Source: Kribbella pittospori (GTDB lineage: Bacteria > Actinomycetota > Actinomycetes > Propionibacteriales > Kribbellaceae). From it: a stretch of 64,000 bases of DNA. Position numbers and translations under genes: made by a program. The stretch lies in the NCBI RefSeq assembly GCF_004331465.1, contig NZ_SJKB01000002.1:1-64000 (forward strand), written 5' to 3'. This document shows, in pieces, positions 48,823-57,785 of the stretch. The notes beneath the pieces were generated by a model. It was not told the DNA's origin. It saw only the letters and a program-made list of their open reading frames with translations, and did no database searches. Position 1 is the stretch's first letter; each line of letters begins with the position of its first letter.

Positions 48823-50018
48823 CGCGTGAGCGAACGGCTGGTGACGGCGAGCAGGATGAAGGCGAGCATGCCGAGGATCAGGTGGGAGTTGCCCGGGATC
48901 GACTGCCAGAAGGTCCAGTTGAGCTCGCGGTCGTCGCGGTAGGGCACCCACCAGATCGACCGCAGTACGAACAGGCCGTACCAGAGCACGCCGGTGACCA
49001 CCGCGGGGTTGAGACCCCAGACCCGGTTCACGCCGCGGATCAGGCTCACGCCGAGCGGGATGATCCAGACCCAGTGGTGACTCCACGAGACCGGTGACGC
49101 GTACAGCACGGCCAGCGCCATCACGGAGATCGCGGTGACCCGCTCGTCGGCCAGCCAGTAGCGCCGGGACAGCCAGAGCACCAGCAGACCGAACACGGCA
49201 GAGAGCACGAACCACGTCGGCTGCACCCAGCTCGCGTCGTTGCCGAGCCGGTGCAGGAAGCCGTTGAACGACTGGTTTCCGGTGTAGGCCAGACCGCCGA
49301 CCCGGTTCGCGTCCAGGATGACGTCGGTCCAGTACCGCCAGGACTGGTGCGGCACGATCGCGAACCCGATCGCCATGGTGGCCAGCAGGCCGAACACGGC
49401 GTTGCGCAACGCGCGCCACTGCTTGGTGACGATCAGCAGCGCCAGGAACGGCAGCGGCGTCAGCTTCACGCCGATCGTCACACCGAGCCAGAAGCCGCGC
49501 AGCCGGGCGTCGGCCGGCCGGACCAGGTCCAGCAGGATCATTGCCGTCAGCAACAGGTTGATCTGGCCGAACTGCAAGGTCTGCCAGACCGGTTCGAGCA
49601 GCAGCGACAGCACCGTCAGCGCGGCCAGCACTGCGGTCCGCTTGCGCTGGGTGAAGAACGACCAGAACGTCTTGGTCAGGCTGGTCCGCCAGATCAAGGT
49701 GATGCACAGCACCGAGATGGTGGTCCAGACGACCAGCGCGACGCCCCATGGCACGGCGGCCAGCGGGACCATCGCGATCGCGGCGAACGGCGGGTAGGTG
49801 AACGGCAGCCCGGACCCGGCCAGCTGCGCGTCGTACAGGGCGTCGCCGTGCAGCAGCACCGAACCGCCCATCCGGTACACCCGGAGGTCGATCATGCCGT
49901 CGAACAGACCGGCGATCCACGCGCCGAGCGCGACCAGGGCCGCGCAGACCGCGATCACGATCAGGATCCGGCGCAGTGCGAGCGGGCGGGGAGAGGAGGT
50001 GGTGGTCGTCACGGTCAC
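48783..50018 (-). CDS. GT87-like (DUF2029) membrane mannosyltransferase
   Basis: The 411-residue protein has about ten membrane helices. An acidic residue pair in MIDLRVYRMGG, FTYPPFAAIAMVPLAAVPWG, and GNQSFNGFLHR match the polyprenol-phosphate-mannose-dependent GT87 family of mycobacteria and relatives, which mannosylate lipoarabinomannan-type glycans. The GTG start at 50018 overlaps the HAD stop as GTGA. Acceptor unknown. Confidence 0.85.
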   Translation of the reverse strand: MTVTTTTSSPRPLALRRILIVIAVCAALVALGAWIAGLFDGMIDLRVYRMGGSVLLHGDALYDAQLAGSGLPFTYPPFAAIAMVPLAAVPWGVALVVWTTISVLCITLIWRTSLTKTFWSFFTQRKRTAVLAALTVLSLLLEPVWQTLQFGQINLLLTAMILLDLVRPADARLRGFWLGVTIGVKLTPLPFLALLIVTKQWRALRNAVFGLLATMAIGFAIVPHQSWRYWTDVILDANRVGGLAYTGNQSFNGFLHRLGNDASWVQPTWFVLSAVFGLLVLWLSRRYWLADERVTAISVMALAVLYASPVSWSHHWVWIIPLGVSLIRGVNRVWGLNPAVVTGVLWYGLFVLRSIWWVPYRDDRELNWTFWQSIPGNSHLILGMLAFILLAVTSRSLTRQDENKSSKPPAV

Positions 50019-50686
50019 GTCAGGTCGGCTCCGAACAGGGATTCCAGGGCGCGGCGGGTCTCGTCGTACGAGGTGTGCAGGATGCCGGTCATGCCGAGCG
50101 CGCGGGCGCCCTTGACGTTGAGCTCCAGGTCGTCCACGAACACGCACTCCTCCGGCTTCAGGTCGAGCCGGCGGGCGGCGAGCAGGAAGATCTCCGGGTC
50201 GGGTTTGCGCATCCCCACCTCACCGGAGATGACGATGTCGTCGAACATCCCGTCCCAGGTGTCCCGCGGGTAGGTGTTGCCCCAGGAGTTCGACAGCAAT
50301 GCGGTGCGGATTCCGTGCGACCGGGCCCGGCGGACCAGTGCGGACATCGCCGGCTGGTGCTCGAAGTGCGCGAACATCCGCTCGATCAACCCTTCCGCGG
50401 GCACCGGCGTACCGTCGCGGCGCAGCAGGATCGAGGCGAGCTTGCGCTCGAAGTCCGGTACGGCGATCTGTCCGCGCTCCAGCGCGTGGACCGGGTTCAG
50501 CTCGGCCTCGGCCGTGGCGTCGGCCGGGTTCTCGGCGGGCAGCCAGGCCAGCACCGCCTGCAGGTAGGAATCGAAGTCGAACCCGTCGAGCTCGGCCCAC
50601 CGGCGCAGCGCCTCCTCCAGTCCGGAGGTCAGCACCCCACCCCAATCCACCAGTAGCCCGCGCAGCTCGACCTTCCCGTCCGACAT
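50015..50686 (-). CDS. HAD family hydrolase (IA subclass)
   Basis: A 223-residue HAD protein. Motif I reads LLVDWGGVLTSG: the nucleophile Asp is present but the second Asp (general acid) is Gly, as in epoxide-hydrolase N-domain-like members. Motif II is ALLSNSWG, motif III the Lys in GMRKPDPEIF, and motif IV FVDDLELN. The missing acid suggests slow or non-phosphatase activity. ATG 50686 is preferred over one seven codons upstream. Coupled to the mannosyltransferase. Confidence 0.88.
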   Translation of the reverse strand: MSDGKVELRGLLVDWGGVLTSGLEEALRRWAELDGFDFDSYLQAVLAWLPAENPADATAEAELNPVHALERGQIAVPDFERKLASILLRRDGTPVPAEGLIERMFAHFEHQPAMSALVRRARSHGIRTALLSNSWGNTYPRDTWDGMFDDIVISGEVGMRKPDPEIFLLAARRLDLKPEECVFVDDLELNVKGARALGMTGILHTSYDETRRALESLFGADLT

Positions 50687-50764
50687 GCGCGCAAGCCTAC
50701 TCAGCACATGGGCGGCCTCACGCTGCCGGTCCTGCCGGTCACTCGCCGTACACGTGTCGTCAGG

Positions 50765-51553
50765 TCAGTGGGCGTACTCGACCGTGACGTCGCCGGAGGA
50801 GGTCTTGGCGTCGATGGTGCGGGTGGCGGTCGGGGCGACCGTGACGGTGGCGGACTCGTCGCCTGACGAGGTCTCGGTGTCCACCTTGTACGCCTCGGCG
50901 TCGTTGGGGACGCGGATCGTCACGTCACCCGAGCTCGCCTCCGAGTCCACCGACTGCGGCGCCGTGGCGAACTCCAGGTCGGCGTCGCCGGAGCTGCTCT
51001 TCGTCGTCACCGACGTCGCGGTCAGGCCGTCCGCCTCCTGGTCACCCGAGCTGGACTCGAGCCAGAGCGATCCGCCGACGTCGTGCACCTCGATGTCGCC
51101 GGAGCTGGTCTTGAGGTTCGCCCCGCCCTCCAGCCCGGAGACCGTGAGATCACCGCTGGAGCTCTCCAGCGTCACCTTGAGCTCCTTCGGCACGGTCAGG
51201 GTGTAGTGCGTCTCGCAGCCGAACGACAGGGGCCCACAGCCGGTGTCGCGCAGCTCGAGCTTGCCGTCGTCGTACTGCTCCTTCGGGTCGGAACCCAGCA
51301 CGTTCCGCTCGAACTGCCGCTCGACCCGCACGTCGGAGACGTCACCGGCGCGGACCTCGACGCTCGCCGACTTGGCCTCGACCAGCAGCGAGTCGCCCTG
51401 CACGGGGTAGCTCGTCTGGCTCGTCTTGGTGTCCTCGGTGAGCCCGGTCAGAGCCCAGTAGACCCCGCCCAGGATCAGCGCGACGGAGATGGCGATCCCG
51501 TACCGCCGCTCGGGACTCATCGTGCTCGTCGGCCGGCCTTGGACCTGGGACAT
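50765..51553 (-). CDS. DUF4097-like single-pass membrane protein with SSGD repeats
   Basis: The 262-residue protein has a short cytoplasmic tail, one membrane helix (YGIAISVALILGGVYWALTG), then an extracellular domain with at least seven repeats ending in SSGD (LESSSGDLTV, LKTSSGDIEV, TETSSGDESA, AKTSSGDVTV) spaced about 18-22 residues apart, typical of a right-handed beta-helix or DUF4097 solenoid. Such domains may mediate adhesion or surface sensing. Alone in its unit. Function unknown. Confidence 0.85.
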   Translation of the reverse strand: MSQVQGRPTSTMSPERRYGIAISVALILGGVYWALTGLTEDTKTSQTSYPVQGDSLLVEAKSASVEVRAGDVSDVRVERQFERNVLGSDPKEQYDDGKLELRDTGCGPLSFGCETHYTLTVPKELKVTLESSSGDLTVSGLEGGANLKTSSGDIEVHDVGGSLWLESSSGDQEADGLTATSVTTKSSSGDADLEFATAPQSVDSEASSGDVTIRVPNDAEAYKVDTETSSGDESATVTVAPTATRTIDAKTSSGDVTVEYAH

Positions 51554-51639
51554 GCTTCCCCCTCAGGGTGTGACACCTACCTGCTCACCCTGACACATCC
51601 CCGCACCGGTGTCGGTGGGGTTTTCCCCCGGATCGCCAC

Positions 51640-52938
51640 CTACCCGACCCTGAGTCCGGAGTCCTGATGGGCCCGGCTCGGGAAGCCCTCGGCGACGACG
51701 GCGGCGAGCTGCTGGAGTGCTTTGCGGAGCTTGCTGGACCGGGCCGCCTCGGCCAGGGTGCGGCCCGCGGCCATCGCCGCGTCGACGGCGTTCTGGTCGT
51801 TCGGGAGCAGCGCGGTGACCGGGACCCCGGCGTACCGGTCGAGGGCCTCGGTGACCGCGTCGGCCGGGGAACTGCCGAGCGAACCGGAGCGGATACGGTT
51901 GACCACGACCCTGACGTCCGCCGACGGCACCACCGCCCGGAGCTCGTGGATCGCGCGGATCAGCCGGGTCAGTCCGACCGGGTCGGCCGCACCGACGACG
52001 ATCACCTCGTCGGCCTCCTCCAACGTCGCCAGGGTCGCGCCGTTGCGCCGCGGCGCCAGCGAGTCGAAGGAGATCTCCTCGTCGCTCTCGATGCAGAACC
52101 CGACGTCGACCACAGTGCACGGCGCGAGCATCCGCGCGGTCGACCAGATCGATTCGACCGCCGCCGGCCGTAGCTCCGTCCACCGGTCCGCCCGGCTGAG
52201 CCCGGTCAGCACCAGCAATCGTGGCTCCACCTGCCGCGCGTGCTTCGCCAGCATCGGCATGTCCAGAGCGCCGCTCGCCGCTGATCGTGCGGCCGCCGCC
52301 AGGCCCGCCGTCTCGTCCAGCATCCCGAGCTGCTGCGCGACGGTCCCGCCGTACACATCGGCGTCGGCCAGCAGCGTTGGTACGCCCTTTGCTGCGAGCT
52401 CGCTGGCCAGTCCCACTGCGACCGTCGTTCGTCCGGGAGCGCCGGTCGGGCCCCAGACCGCGATCATCCGGCCACTGCCGTTGCTGTACTCCGGTGGTGG
52501 GTTGCCGGCCGTCTCCGGCGTCACCGGCACGAACCCGCCCGAGAAGTGCGAAGCCGTGATGGGCGGTCCGGCGTCCACGGCACCGGTGACGGCCCGGCCG
52601 AGGTCTTCTGGGCTGACGTCGGCCGGCAGGATCCGCTCGATGCCCATCCGGCTGAGGCGGTCCTCCGTACCGAACGGTTCGCCGTTCTCCGACGGGTCCA
52701 CCAGCGCGACGACGGCGATCCGACGGGCGTGTAGCGCCGCCACAGCATCGGACGTGAGCCGCGGCAGATCATTCGCCAGCAGAACCGCTCGCGCCTGCCC
52801 GCTTGCAGCCGCAGCCATCACATCCGCGATGTCGACGCAGCGCCGTACGACGCGGAGGCCTGGTGCGCGCTCGGCCCGGCGCACGACGTCTGCCTCCCAC
52901 GGTGCTCCGGTCACCGCGAGCAGCACTGGAACCGACAT
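51640..52938 (-). CDS. CpaE-like P-loop ATPase
   Basis: A 432-residue protein: an N-terminal receiver-like domain (VLLAVTGAPWEADVVRRAER), then a MinD/ParA-type ATPase with a deviant Walker A, WGPTGAPGRTTVAVGLASEL (two-lysine pattern lost; Arg-Thr-Thr in place of Lys-Thr-Thr), LLADADVYGGTVAQQLG (A' motif) and VVDVGFCIESD (Walker B-like). It is the CpaE/TadZ type that places pilus machines. It follows the CpaB-like gene by a one-base overlap (TGATG). No CpaF ATPase or TadB/C genes are nearby. Confidence 0.85.
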   Translation of the reverse strand: MSVPVLLAVTGAPWEADVVRRAERAPGLRVVRRCVDIADVMAAAASGQARAVLLANDLPRLTSDAVAALHARRIAVVALVDPSENGEPFGTEDRLSRMGIERILPADVSPEDLGRAVTGAVDAGPPITASHFSGGFVPVTPETAGNPPPEYSNGSGRMIAVWGPTGAPGRTTVAVGLASELAAKGVPTLLADADVYGGTVAQQLGMLDETAGLAAAARSAASGALDMPMLAKHARQVEPRLLVLTGLSRADRWTELRPAAVESIWSTARMLAPCTVVDVGFCIESDEEISFDSLAPRRNGATLATLEEADEVIVVGAADPVGLTRLIRAIHELRAVVPSADVRVVVNRIRSGSLGSSPADAVTEALDRYAGVPVTALLPNDQNAVDAAMAAGRTLAEAARSSKLRKALQQLAAVVAEGFPSRAHQDSGLRVG

Positions 52939-53636
52939 CAGCTGCCCCGCCTGACCAGCACCGGCTCACCCGAGCTCATCGCGGTCAGAGCCGCCGGGAG
53001 TCGCCGCAGATCGTCCTGATCAAGGCCGACCAGAACCTGCCGGCGGGCCGAGCCACCAGCGACCCCCTTCACCGCATCGACCTGCAGCACGCGAACGTCG
53101 CTCCACATCAGCTTGGCCGCTTGGTCCTGAGCCTTCGGGATGACCCAGATGTCGACCTGGTCACCAGCCGCAGCATCCGACGGCAGCTTCCCGGTCGCAA
53201 CCGACAGTGGAAGCTCGGTGCGATTGCTCTCAGCCTCCGGTACGGCGGCTTCGCGCGGAACAAACTCCCCTGCGTCGACAGGCCGCGCGATCACCAAACC
53301 CTTGAGATCAGCGTCGGCGGCGACGTACTTGTTGGCGTCGTCGCTGCTGGTGAAGCGCACCCGCACGGTGGTGAGGTCGTCGCCGGTCAGCTTGGTCCCG
53401 GCCGGGAGGTCATGTTTGGCGGCCCAGATCGTCGTGGTGTCGTCAGCGGACGAGAGCAGCTTCGCGCCGGCCAAACCGGTGACAGCGACGAGCAGAACAC
53501 CCAGGAGCAGTCGGCCGTCCTTCCAGCGCGCCCGTCGGTTGCGCTGGGCGGGCGCGGACGGCGCTCCGAACCCACTCCGCACTGCTGTGTCGACCACGTC
53601 GGGCTCCCCAGTCACTCGATCCGTCTGCGCGGACAT
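52938..53636 (-). CDS. SAF-domain (CpaB/RcpC-like) protein
   Basis: The 232-residue protein has a basic cytoplasmic N-terminus, one membrane helix (RLLLGVLLVAVTGLAGAKLL, about 42-61), and a SAF domain (HDLPAGTKLTGDDLTTVRVR, LVIARPVDAGEFVPREAAVP), then a small C-terminal domain. This is the layout of CpaB/RcpC pilus-assembly proteins. It is first of the pair with the CpaE-like gene and is divergent from the BldC-like gene. Confidence 0.82.
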   Translation of the reverse strand: MSAQTDRVTGEPDVVDTAVRSGFGAPSAPAQRNRRARWKDGRLLLGVLLVAVTGLAGAKLLSSADDTTTIWAAKHDLPAGTKLTGDDLTTVRVRFTSSDDANKYVAADADLKGLVIARPVDAGEFVPREAAVPEAESNRTELPLSVATGKLPSDAAAGDQVDIWVIPKAQDQAAKLMWSDVRVLQVDAVKGVAGGSARRQVLVGLDQDDLRRLPAALTAMSSGEPVLVRRGS

Positions 53637-53766
53637 TCTGCCGTGTCCAGCGGCGCACCGTGCACGGTCATCCACAGGCAGTCACAGGCTGGGGACAAAC
53701 CCGGCCATCCGGGTGCCAACCATGGCAAACTGACGGAACCAGCCACGATGTGAAGGAGTAGGACGG

Positions 53767-54012
53767 ATGCCGGGTCCGCGTTTCCTCCAGCTCGCCGACG
53801 TCGCCGAGGTGCTCAACATCTCCGCGAACCAGGTCTACGCGCTGGTGCGTCGCGGCGACATCCCGGCGGTCAAGATCGGCGGCCGCGGCCAGTGGCGGGT
53901 CGAGGCGACCGAGCTGGAGAAGTACATCGAGCGGCTGTACACCGAGACCCGGGAGTTCATCGACGCCCACCCGTTCGGCGAGGAAGCCGAGCAGGCAGAG
54001 GACCTGCACTGA
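53767..54012 (+). CDS. Small BldC/excisionase-like HTH protein
   Basis: An 81-residue MerR-type helix-turn-helix protein: RFLQLADVAEVLNISANQVY, then ALVRRGDIPAVKIGGRGQWR and ELEKYIERLY. This matches the BldC-like regulators of actinomycetes, which bind DNA as head-to-tail oligomers on direct repeats. GAAGGAG precedes the ATG by about six bases. Divergent from the CpaB-like gene and convergent with the next gene. Confidence 0.87.
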   Translation: MPGPRFLQLADVAEVLNISANQVYALVRRGDIPAVKIGGRGQWRVEATELEKYIERLYTETREFIDAHPFGEEAEQAEDLH

Positions 54013-54013
54013 G

Positions 54014-54559
54014 TCAGCGGCGCCGCAGCGCGCACAGGGCGGCGGTCGGGACCAGCCTGACGTTGTAGACCTCGCTCCGCCGCCGCGGTGCGTCGAGCGG
54101 ATGCTCGGCGATCTCCACGAAGTCCGCACCGACCCGATCGATCGTCCCGGTGACCGGGACGCCCCCGCAGAACAACGTGACCGGTGAGCGGTCCCGCGCG
54201 ATCCCGCGCAGCAGGTGGGCCAGGCCCAGCTTCCCCGCCACCGCCCCGACTGCCGGCTCCGCCCACGGTCCGAGCCGATGCACGGCGACCAGCGCGCCGA
54301 CCGGGATCAGCCACTCCTCGGCCCGCTCCGCCTCGATCAGCAGGCAGTCCTTCCCCACTCGCGTGAGCATCCCCTGCACGGGCTCGGCGTCGGTCACCTC
54401 GACCCGTACGACGGTGTCCACGGCGCCGCGGAGGCGGTCGAGCACGGTGATCTTGCCGACCTCGGTCCGGATCCGGTCCGCGACCTCGCCGTACAGGTCT
54501 CCCTCCTGCAGCGCCTCGAACTGCGACTCCAGGTCCTGGAACAACGCGTCCCATCGCAT
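54014..54559 (-). CDS. Hypothetical protein, conserved in actinomycetes
   Basis: The 181-residue soluble protein starts with a helix (MRWDALFQDLESQFEALQEG), followed by a probable beta domain (VVRVEVTDAEPVQGMLTRVG, DCLLIEAERAEEWLIPVGAL, GGVPVTGTIDRVGADFVEIA). The paired strand repeats suggest a small barrel. Its stop lies one base past the BldC-like gene. It is divergent from the LysM gene, a position seen in related genomes. Function unknown. Confidence 0.75.
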   Translation of the reverse strand: MRWDALFQDLESQFEALQEGDLYGEVADRIRTEVGKITVLDRLRGAVDTVVRVEVTDAEPVQGMLTRVGKDCLLIEAERAEEWLIPVGALVAVHRLGPWAEPAVGAVAGKLGLAHLLRGIARDRSPVTLFCGGVPVTGTIDRVGADFVEIAEHPLDAPRRRSEVYNVRLVPTAALCALRRR

Positions 54560-54580
54560 CCCCCGAACCTACCGCAGCAC

Positions 54581-54641
54581 TTGCCAACTGCCATGATCCG
54601 GGATCTATAGTGGTGCAACCAAAGCAAACTCAAGCAAACTC
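54581..54641 (+). promoter_or_regulatory. Promoter of the LysM operon with 10-bp tandem repeat
   Basis: A -10 TATAGT (54606-54611) is preceded by TTGCCA (54581-54586) at 19 bases. Just downstream, AAGCAAACTC is repeated exactly in tandem (54622-54631 and 54632-54641), so two sites lie one helical turn apart near the expected transcription start, ahead of the LysM gene. Confidence 0.55.
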
Positions 54642-54660
54642 ATGGATCACGAGGGAACCG

Positions 54661-55341
54661 ATGACACGGGGAGTGAAGGGCGCGTTCACGCTGACGGCGC
54701 TGGCCGGGGTCGGCCTCGGTCTGCGCTGGGCGACCGCGGGCTCGATCGGCGCGGCGAGCAGCCGCGATCTCGACTCGATGGCGGTCCTCGCGGTCGGCAC
54801 GGTCGCGTGGGTCGCGTACGGGTGGCTCGTGCTCGCGATGCTCGCGACGGTCCTCGAGCAACTCCCTGGCGTCGCCGGAGCCGCCGCGTCCGCGATCGCC
54901 GGCCGGATCACCTCGAGGACCGCCCGCACCCTCCTGCGGTCTGCGCTGGGCGTTGCTGCGGTCACTCCGCTCACGCTCACCACCGCTCACGCCGACCCCG
55001 TCGAGGGGACGGCGCGCCCATGGACTCAGGTGGAGCCTCGCTCCACCGTCCAGCCCGAGGCCCAGTCGCCGGCGCGAGTCGGCGTACCGGACCGCCCTAC
55101 CGCTGGGGCGCCCACGCGCTACACGACGGTCCGCTCAGGACGGCCGGTGCGAGTCGTCCGGCCCGGGGAGTCGCTCTGGCGCATCGCTGCCGACGAACTC
55201 GGTGCCAGCGCGACGGACGCGGAGATCGCAGGGCGCTGGCCGGATTGGTACGGCGCGAACCGCCGGCTGATCGGCTCCGACCCCGACCTCATCCACCCCG
55301 GCCAGGTCCTTCACACGCCGCCCACCTCCCAGGAGAACTGA
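54661..55341 (+). CDS. LysM-domain membrane protein
   Basis: A 226-residue protein with two hydrophobic segments in the first 70 residues (AFTLTALAGVGLGLRWATAG and MAVLAVGTVAWVAYGWLVLA). A third possible segment near 110 ends in an AHA motif. The C-terminal LysM reads RVVRPGESLWRIAADELG with DPDLIHPGQVLHTP and should bind peptidoglycan. GAGGGAAC precedes the ATG. It is followed one base after its stop by the Rv3235-family gene. Confidence 0.85.
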   Translation: MTRGVKGAFTLTALAGVGLGLRWATAGSIGAASSRDLDSMAVLAVGTVAWVAYGWLVLAMLATVLEQLPGVAGAAASAIAGRITSRTARTLLRSALGVAAVTPLTLTTAHADPVEGTARPWTQVEPRSTVQPEAQSPARVGVPDRPTAGAPTRYTTVRSGRPVRVVRPGESLWRIAADELGASATDAEIAGRWPDWYGANRRLIGSDPDLIHPGQVLHTPPTSQEN

Positions 55342-55342
55342 C

Positions 55343-55795
55343 ATGAACAACCTGTCAACGGTCAGCCGGCCGGACTCCATCGCCGAAACGCACTCGAACG
55401 TGCGGCGGCTGCGGGCCGTACCGAACCCTGAGCACCAGCGGCCCACGGTCCGGCCAGGGATGCCGGATGCGGTGGCGTGGGCGTCCCGGTTGGTGCAGGC
55501 GATGTCGGAGGTGATCGCCGGCGATCGGCCGATCTCGCAGCTGGTGCGGTTCGCGGACGAGGAAGTGTTCGCGGAGCTGAACCGCCGGGTGCGGCTACTG
55601 GGCTTGACCACCACGGCCACGGGACGCGGTGCACACGAGCGCAGTGTGATCCGGTCGATCCGGGTGTGTACGCCGGCCCATCGGGTGGCGGAGGTCGCGG
55701 CTCACGTGCGGCACGGCGACCGGTCGCGCGCCATCGCGTTGCGGATGGAGGTCCGCCGCAACCGGTGGGTCTGTACGGCGCTCGAGCTCGGCTGA
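55343..55795 (+). CDS. Rv3235 family protein
   Basis: The 150-residue protein matches the small actinobacterial Rv3235 family: RPGMPDAVAWASRLVQAMSE, LVRFADEEVFAELNRRVRLL, RSIRVCTPAHRVAEVAAHVR and RWVCTALELG. In many relatives it lies between a LysM protein and secA; here the LysM gene is in place but secA is not next to it. AGGAGA is five bases before the ATG. Biochemical function unknown. Confidence 0.88.
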   Translation: MNNLSTVSRPDSIAETHSNVRRLRAVPNPEHQRPTVRPGMPDAVAWASRLVQAMSEVIAGDRPISQLVRFADEEVFAELNRRVRLLGLTTTATGRGAHERSVIRSIRVCTPAHRVAEVAAHVRHGDRSRAIALRMEVRRNRWVCTALELG

Positions 55796-55942
55796 CTGAG
55801 CGGTCAGGCGAACTCTCGTGGAACTACGAACGTCTCACGGAGCGCAATCGGATCGTGCTGCTGCCGTCACGTGGCTGCCGCAGGCACGGCGTACGTTAAC
55901 CGGATCGGTCGAGCGATCGGTCTTCGTCGTTCGGGGGAACGA

Positions 55943-56959
55943 ATGTCTGACACGACTCTCAGCAGGACGCTGGATTCTCTTCCTTCACAGGCTCACTCGG
56001 CAGACCCGGAGTCCACTGGGGTGACTCCGGGTGTGCCGTGGCGGATCGGGTTGGCGCAGCTCAGCGATGCCGAGCGGGCGCGGGTGCTGCCCGCGCTGCG
56101 GCGGCAACGATGGGCCGAGCGGATCCCGGTGCTGTACCCGGTGGCGGTGCGCTACCACCGGGTGCTGCGGCGGATCGAGTGGCTGCGATCCAGGACGCCG
56201 TACGCGCAGACGCGGCAGGTGGACGACCTGCCGGTGCGGGTGAAGCGGCACAAGTCGCTGCTGCTGCGAGAGCTCGGCGAGACCGAGATGTGGATGCAGC
56301 ACAACAAGGTGACGAACCTGAGGCTCGCCTGTGCTCAGGTGGACGGGCTGCTGATCCGGCCGGGTGAGACGTTCTCGTTCAACAAGCTGGTGGGGAACGC
56401 GACGCGCCGCAAGGGCTACGTGCGGGGCATGCGGTTGTCGAACGGGCAGGCGCGGCCCGGCATCGGTGGCGGCATCTGCCAGCTCGCGAACCTGCTGCAC
56501 TGGATGGTGCTGCACTCCCCGCTGACGGTCACGCAGCGGTCGACGCACAGCTTCGACCCGTTCCCGGACAACGGCCGGGTGCTGCCGTGGGGCGTGGGGT
56601 GCAGCATCGTTTACAACTACGTGGATCTGCAGTTCCGCAACGACACCGACCGGACGTTCCAGCTGCGCGTGGGGGTCGGCGAGCGCTACCTCGAAGGCGA
56701 CATCCTCGCTGACGCACCGACCGATGCGTCATACCGGGTGTTCGCTCGCGGCGAGCGCTTCCTGCGGGTCGGCGCGGACTACTTCCGCCGCAACGAGATC
56801 TGGCGCACCGTCATCGATCGCCGTACCGGCACGGCCCTGCGCGAGGAGCGTCTGCGCGAGAACGTTGCCCTGGTCAAGTATGTCCCGACGGGCGGGCACG
56901 TCCTGGACGTCGTACCTCTGCGTGACGCCCGAGCGGGCCAGGACTCCGGCTGCGGGTAG
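55943..56959 (+). CDS. VanW family protein
   Basis: A 338-residue soluble protein. The VanW core reads MWMQHNKVTNLRLACAQVDG, LIRPGETFSFNKLVGNATRR, GIGGGICQLANLLHWMVLHS and CSIVYNYVDLQFRND. There is no signal peptide or G5/PG-binding domain. GGGGGAAC precedes the ATG. VanW proteins accompany some vancomycin-resistance operons but are common outside them and their activity is unknown. No vanHAX genes are here. Confidence 0.9.
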   Translation: MSDTTLSRTLDSLPSQAHSADPESTGVTPGVPWRIGLAQLSDAERARVLPALRRQRWAERIPVLYPVAVRYHRVLRRIEWLRSRTPYAQTRQVDDLPVRVKRHKSLLLRELGETEMWMQHNKVTNLRLACAQVDGLLIRPGETFSFNKLVGNATRRKGYVRGMRLSNGQARPGIGGGICQLANLLHWMVLHSPLTVTQRSTHSFDPFPDNGRVLPWGVGCSIVYNYVDLQFRNDTDRTFQLRVGVGERYLEGDILADAPTDASYRVFARGERFLRVGADYFRRNEIWRTVIDRRTGTALREERLRENVALVKYVPTGGHVLDVVPLRDARAGQDSGCG

Positions 56960-57022
56960 TTGCGGATACCAACTGGGACACGCCCGACTGAAACTGTCGG
57001 CGGGGCGTTGCAGACTGGTGGG

Positions 57023-57733
57023 GTGAGTCAGGTTGGTGAGCCGTACCGGGAGCGTCCTGCGCTGCTGCCCGGGGCTGCATTGTGGACCCGGACGGCAGCG
57101 GGTGGCGAGTACCGGATTCTCCCCGACGGCTGTATGGACCTGTTGTTCATGCATGACGACCTGGTCGTGTCCGGGCCGGACAGCCGCGCGTACACCGGGA
57201 TCGCGGACGCCGGGACGAGGTACGCCGGGATCCGGTTCTCGCCCGGAGCCGCGCCGGACTTCTTCGGCGTACCCGCAAAGGAACTGTTGAACGAGCGGGT
57301 CCCGCTGCGCGAACTGTGGTCGCCTGCGCGAAGCCGCCGCCTGCTGGACCAGGTGCGTTCGGCGCCCGTGCCCGCACTGGCGCTGGACCAAGCCGTCGCG
57401 AGTCTGGCGGAGGAGCCGCAGGACCGACTGATCAGGCACGTACTGCGGAGCATCCGCGCCGGGATGCTGCGCGGTGAAGCCGGTGTGATCAGCCTCGCGA
57501 GCAGCGTCGGTCTGAGCGAGCGTCAACTGCACAGACGCTGCCTGAACGCGTTCGGCTACGGGCCGAAGATGCTCGACCGGGTCCTGCGCATGAACGTCGC
57601 CCTCGACCACGCCCGCACCGGTGCCGCCCTCGCCGACGTCGCGGCCCTGCACGGGTACGCCGACCAGGCTCACCTCAGCCGCGACGTGAAGGCACTGACC
57701 GGCCTCCCACCGGGAACTCTCCTGCTGCGCTGA
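57023..57733 (+). CDS. AraC family transcriptional regulator (DUF6597-type N-terminus)
   Basis: The 236-residue regulator has an N-terminal domain with YRILPDGCMDLLFMHDDLVV and RYAGIRFSPGAAPDFFGVPA. C-terminal AraC HTH units are VISLASSVGLSERQLHRRCL and ALADVAALHGYADQAHLSRD. The GTG at 57023 is preferred to an upstream ATG lying in non-conserved sequence. It is the DUF6597 subgroup of small-ligand AraC proteins. Target unknown. Confidence 0.87.
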   Translation: MSQVGEPYRERPALLPGAALWTRTAAGGEYRILPDGCMDLLFMHDDLVVSGPDSRAYTGIADAGTRYAGIRFSPGAAPDFFGVPAKELLNERVPLRELWSPARSRRLLDQVRSAPVPALALDQAVASLAEEPQDRLIRHVLRSIRAGMLRGEAGVISLASSVGLSERQLHRRCLNAFGYGPKMLDRVLRMNVALDHARTGAALADVAALHGYADQAHLSRDVKALTGLPPGTLLLR

Positions 57734-57785
57734 TCCCAAGGCGCTGATCTCACTGTGGTCATCCTGCTGCGCTGAGCCGGATGGC

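Noticed and set aside
55943..56959. VanW gene as part of a glycopeptide resistance cluster
   Set aside because: No vanH, vanA/B, vanX or vanRS genes are nearby, and VanW-family proteins are common in non-resistant bacteria.
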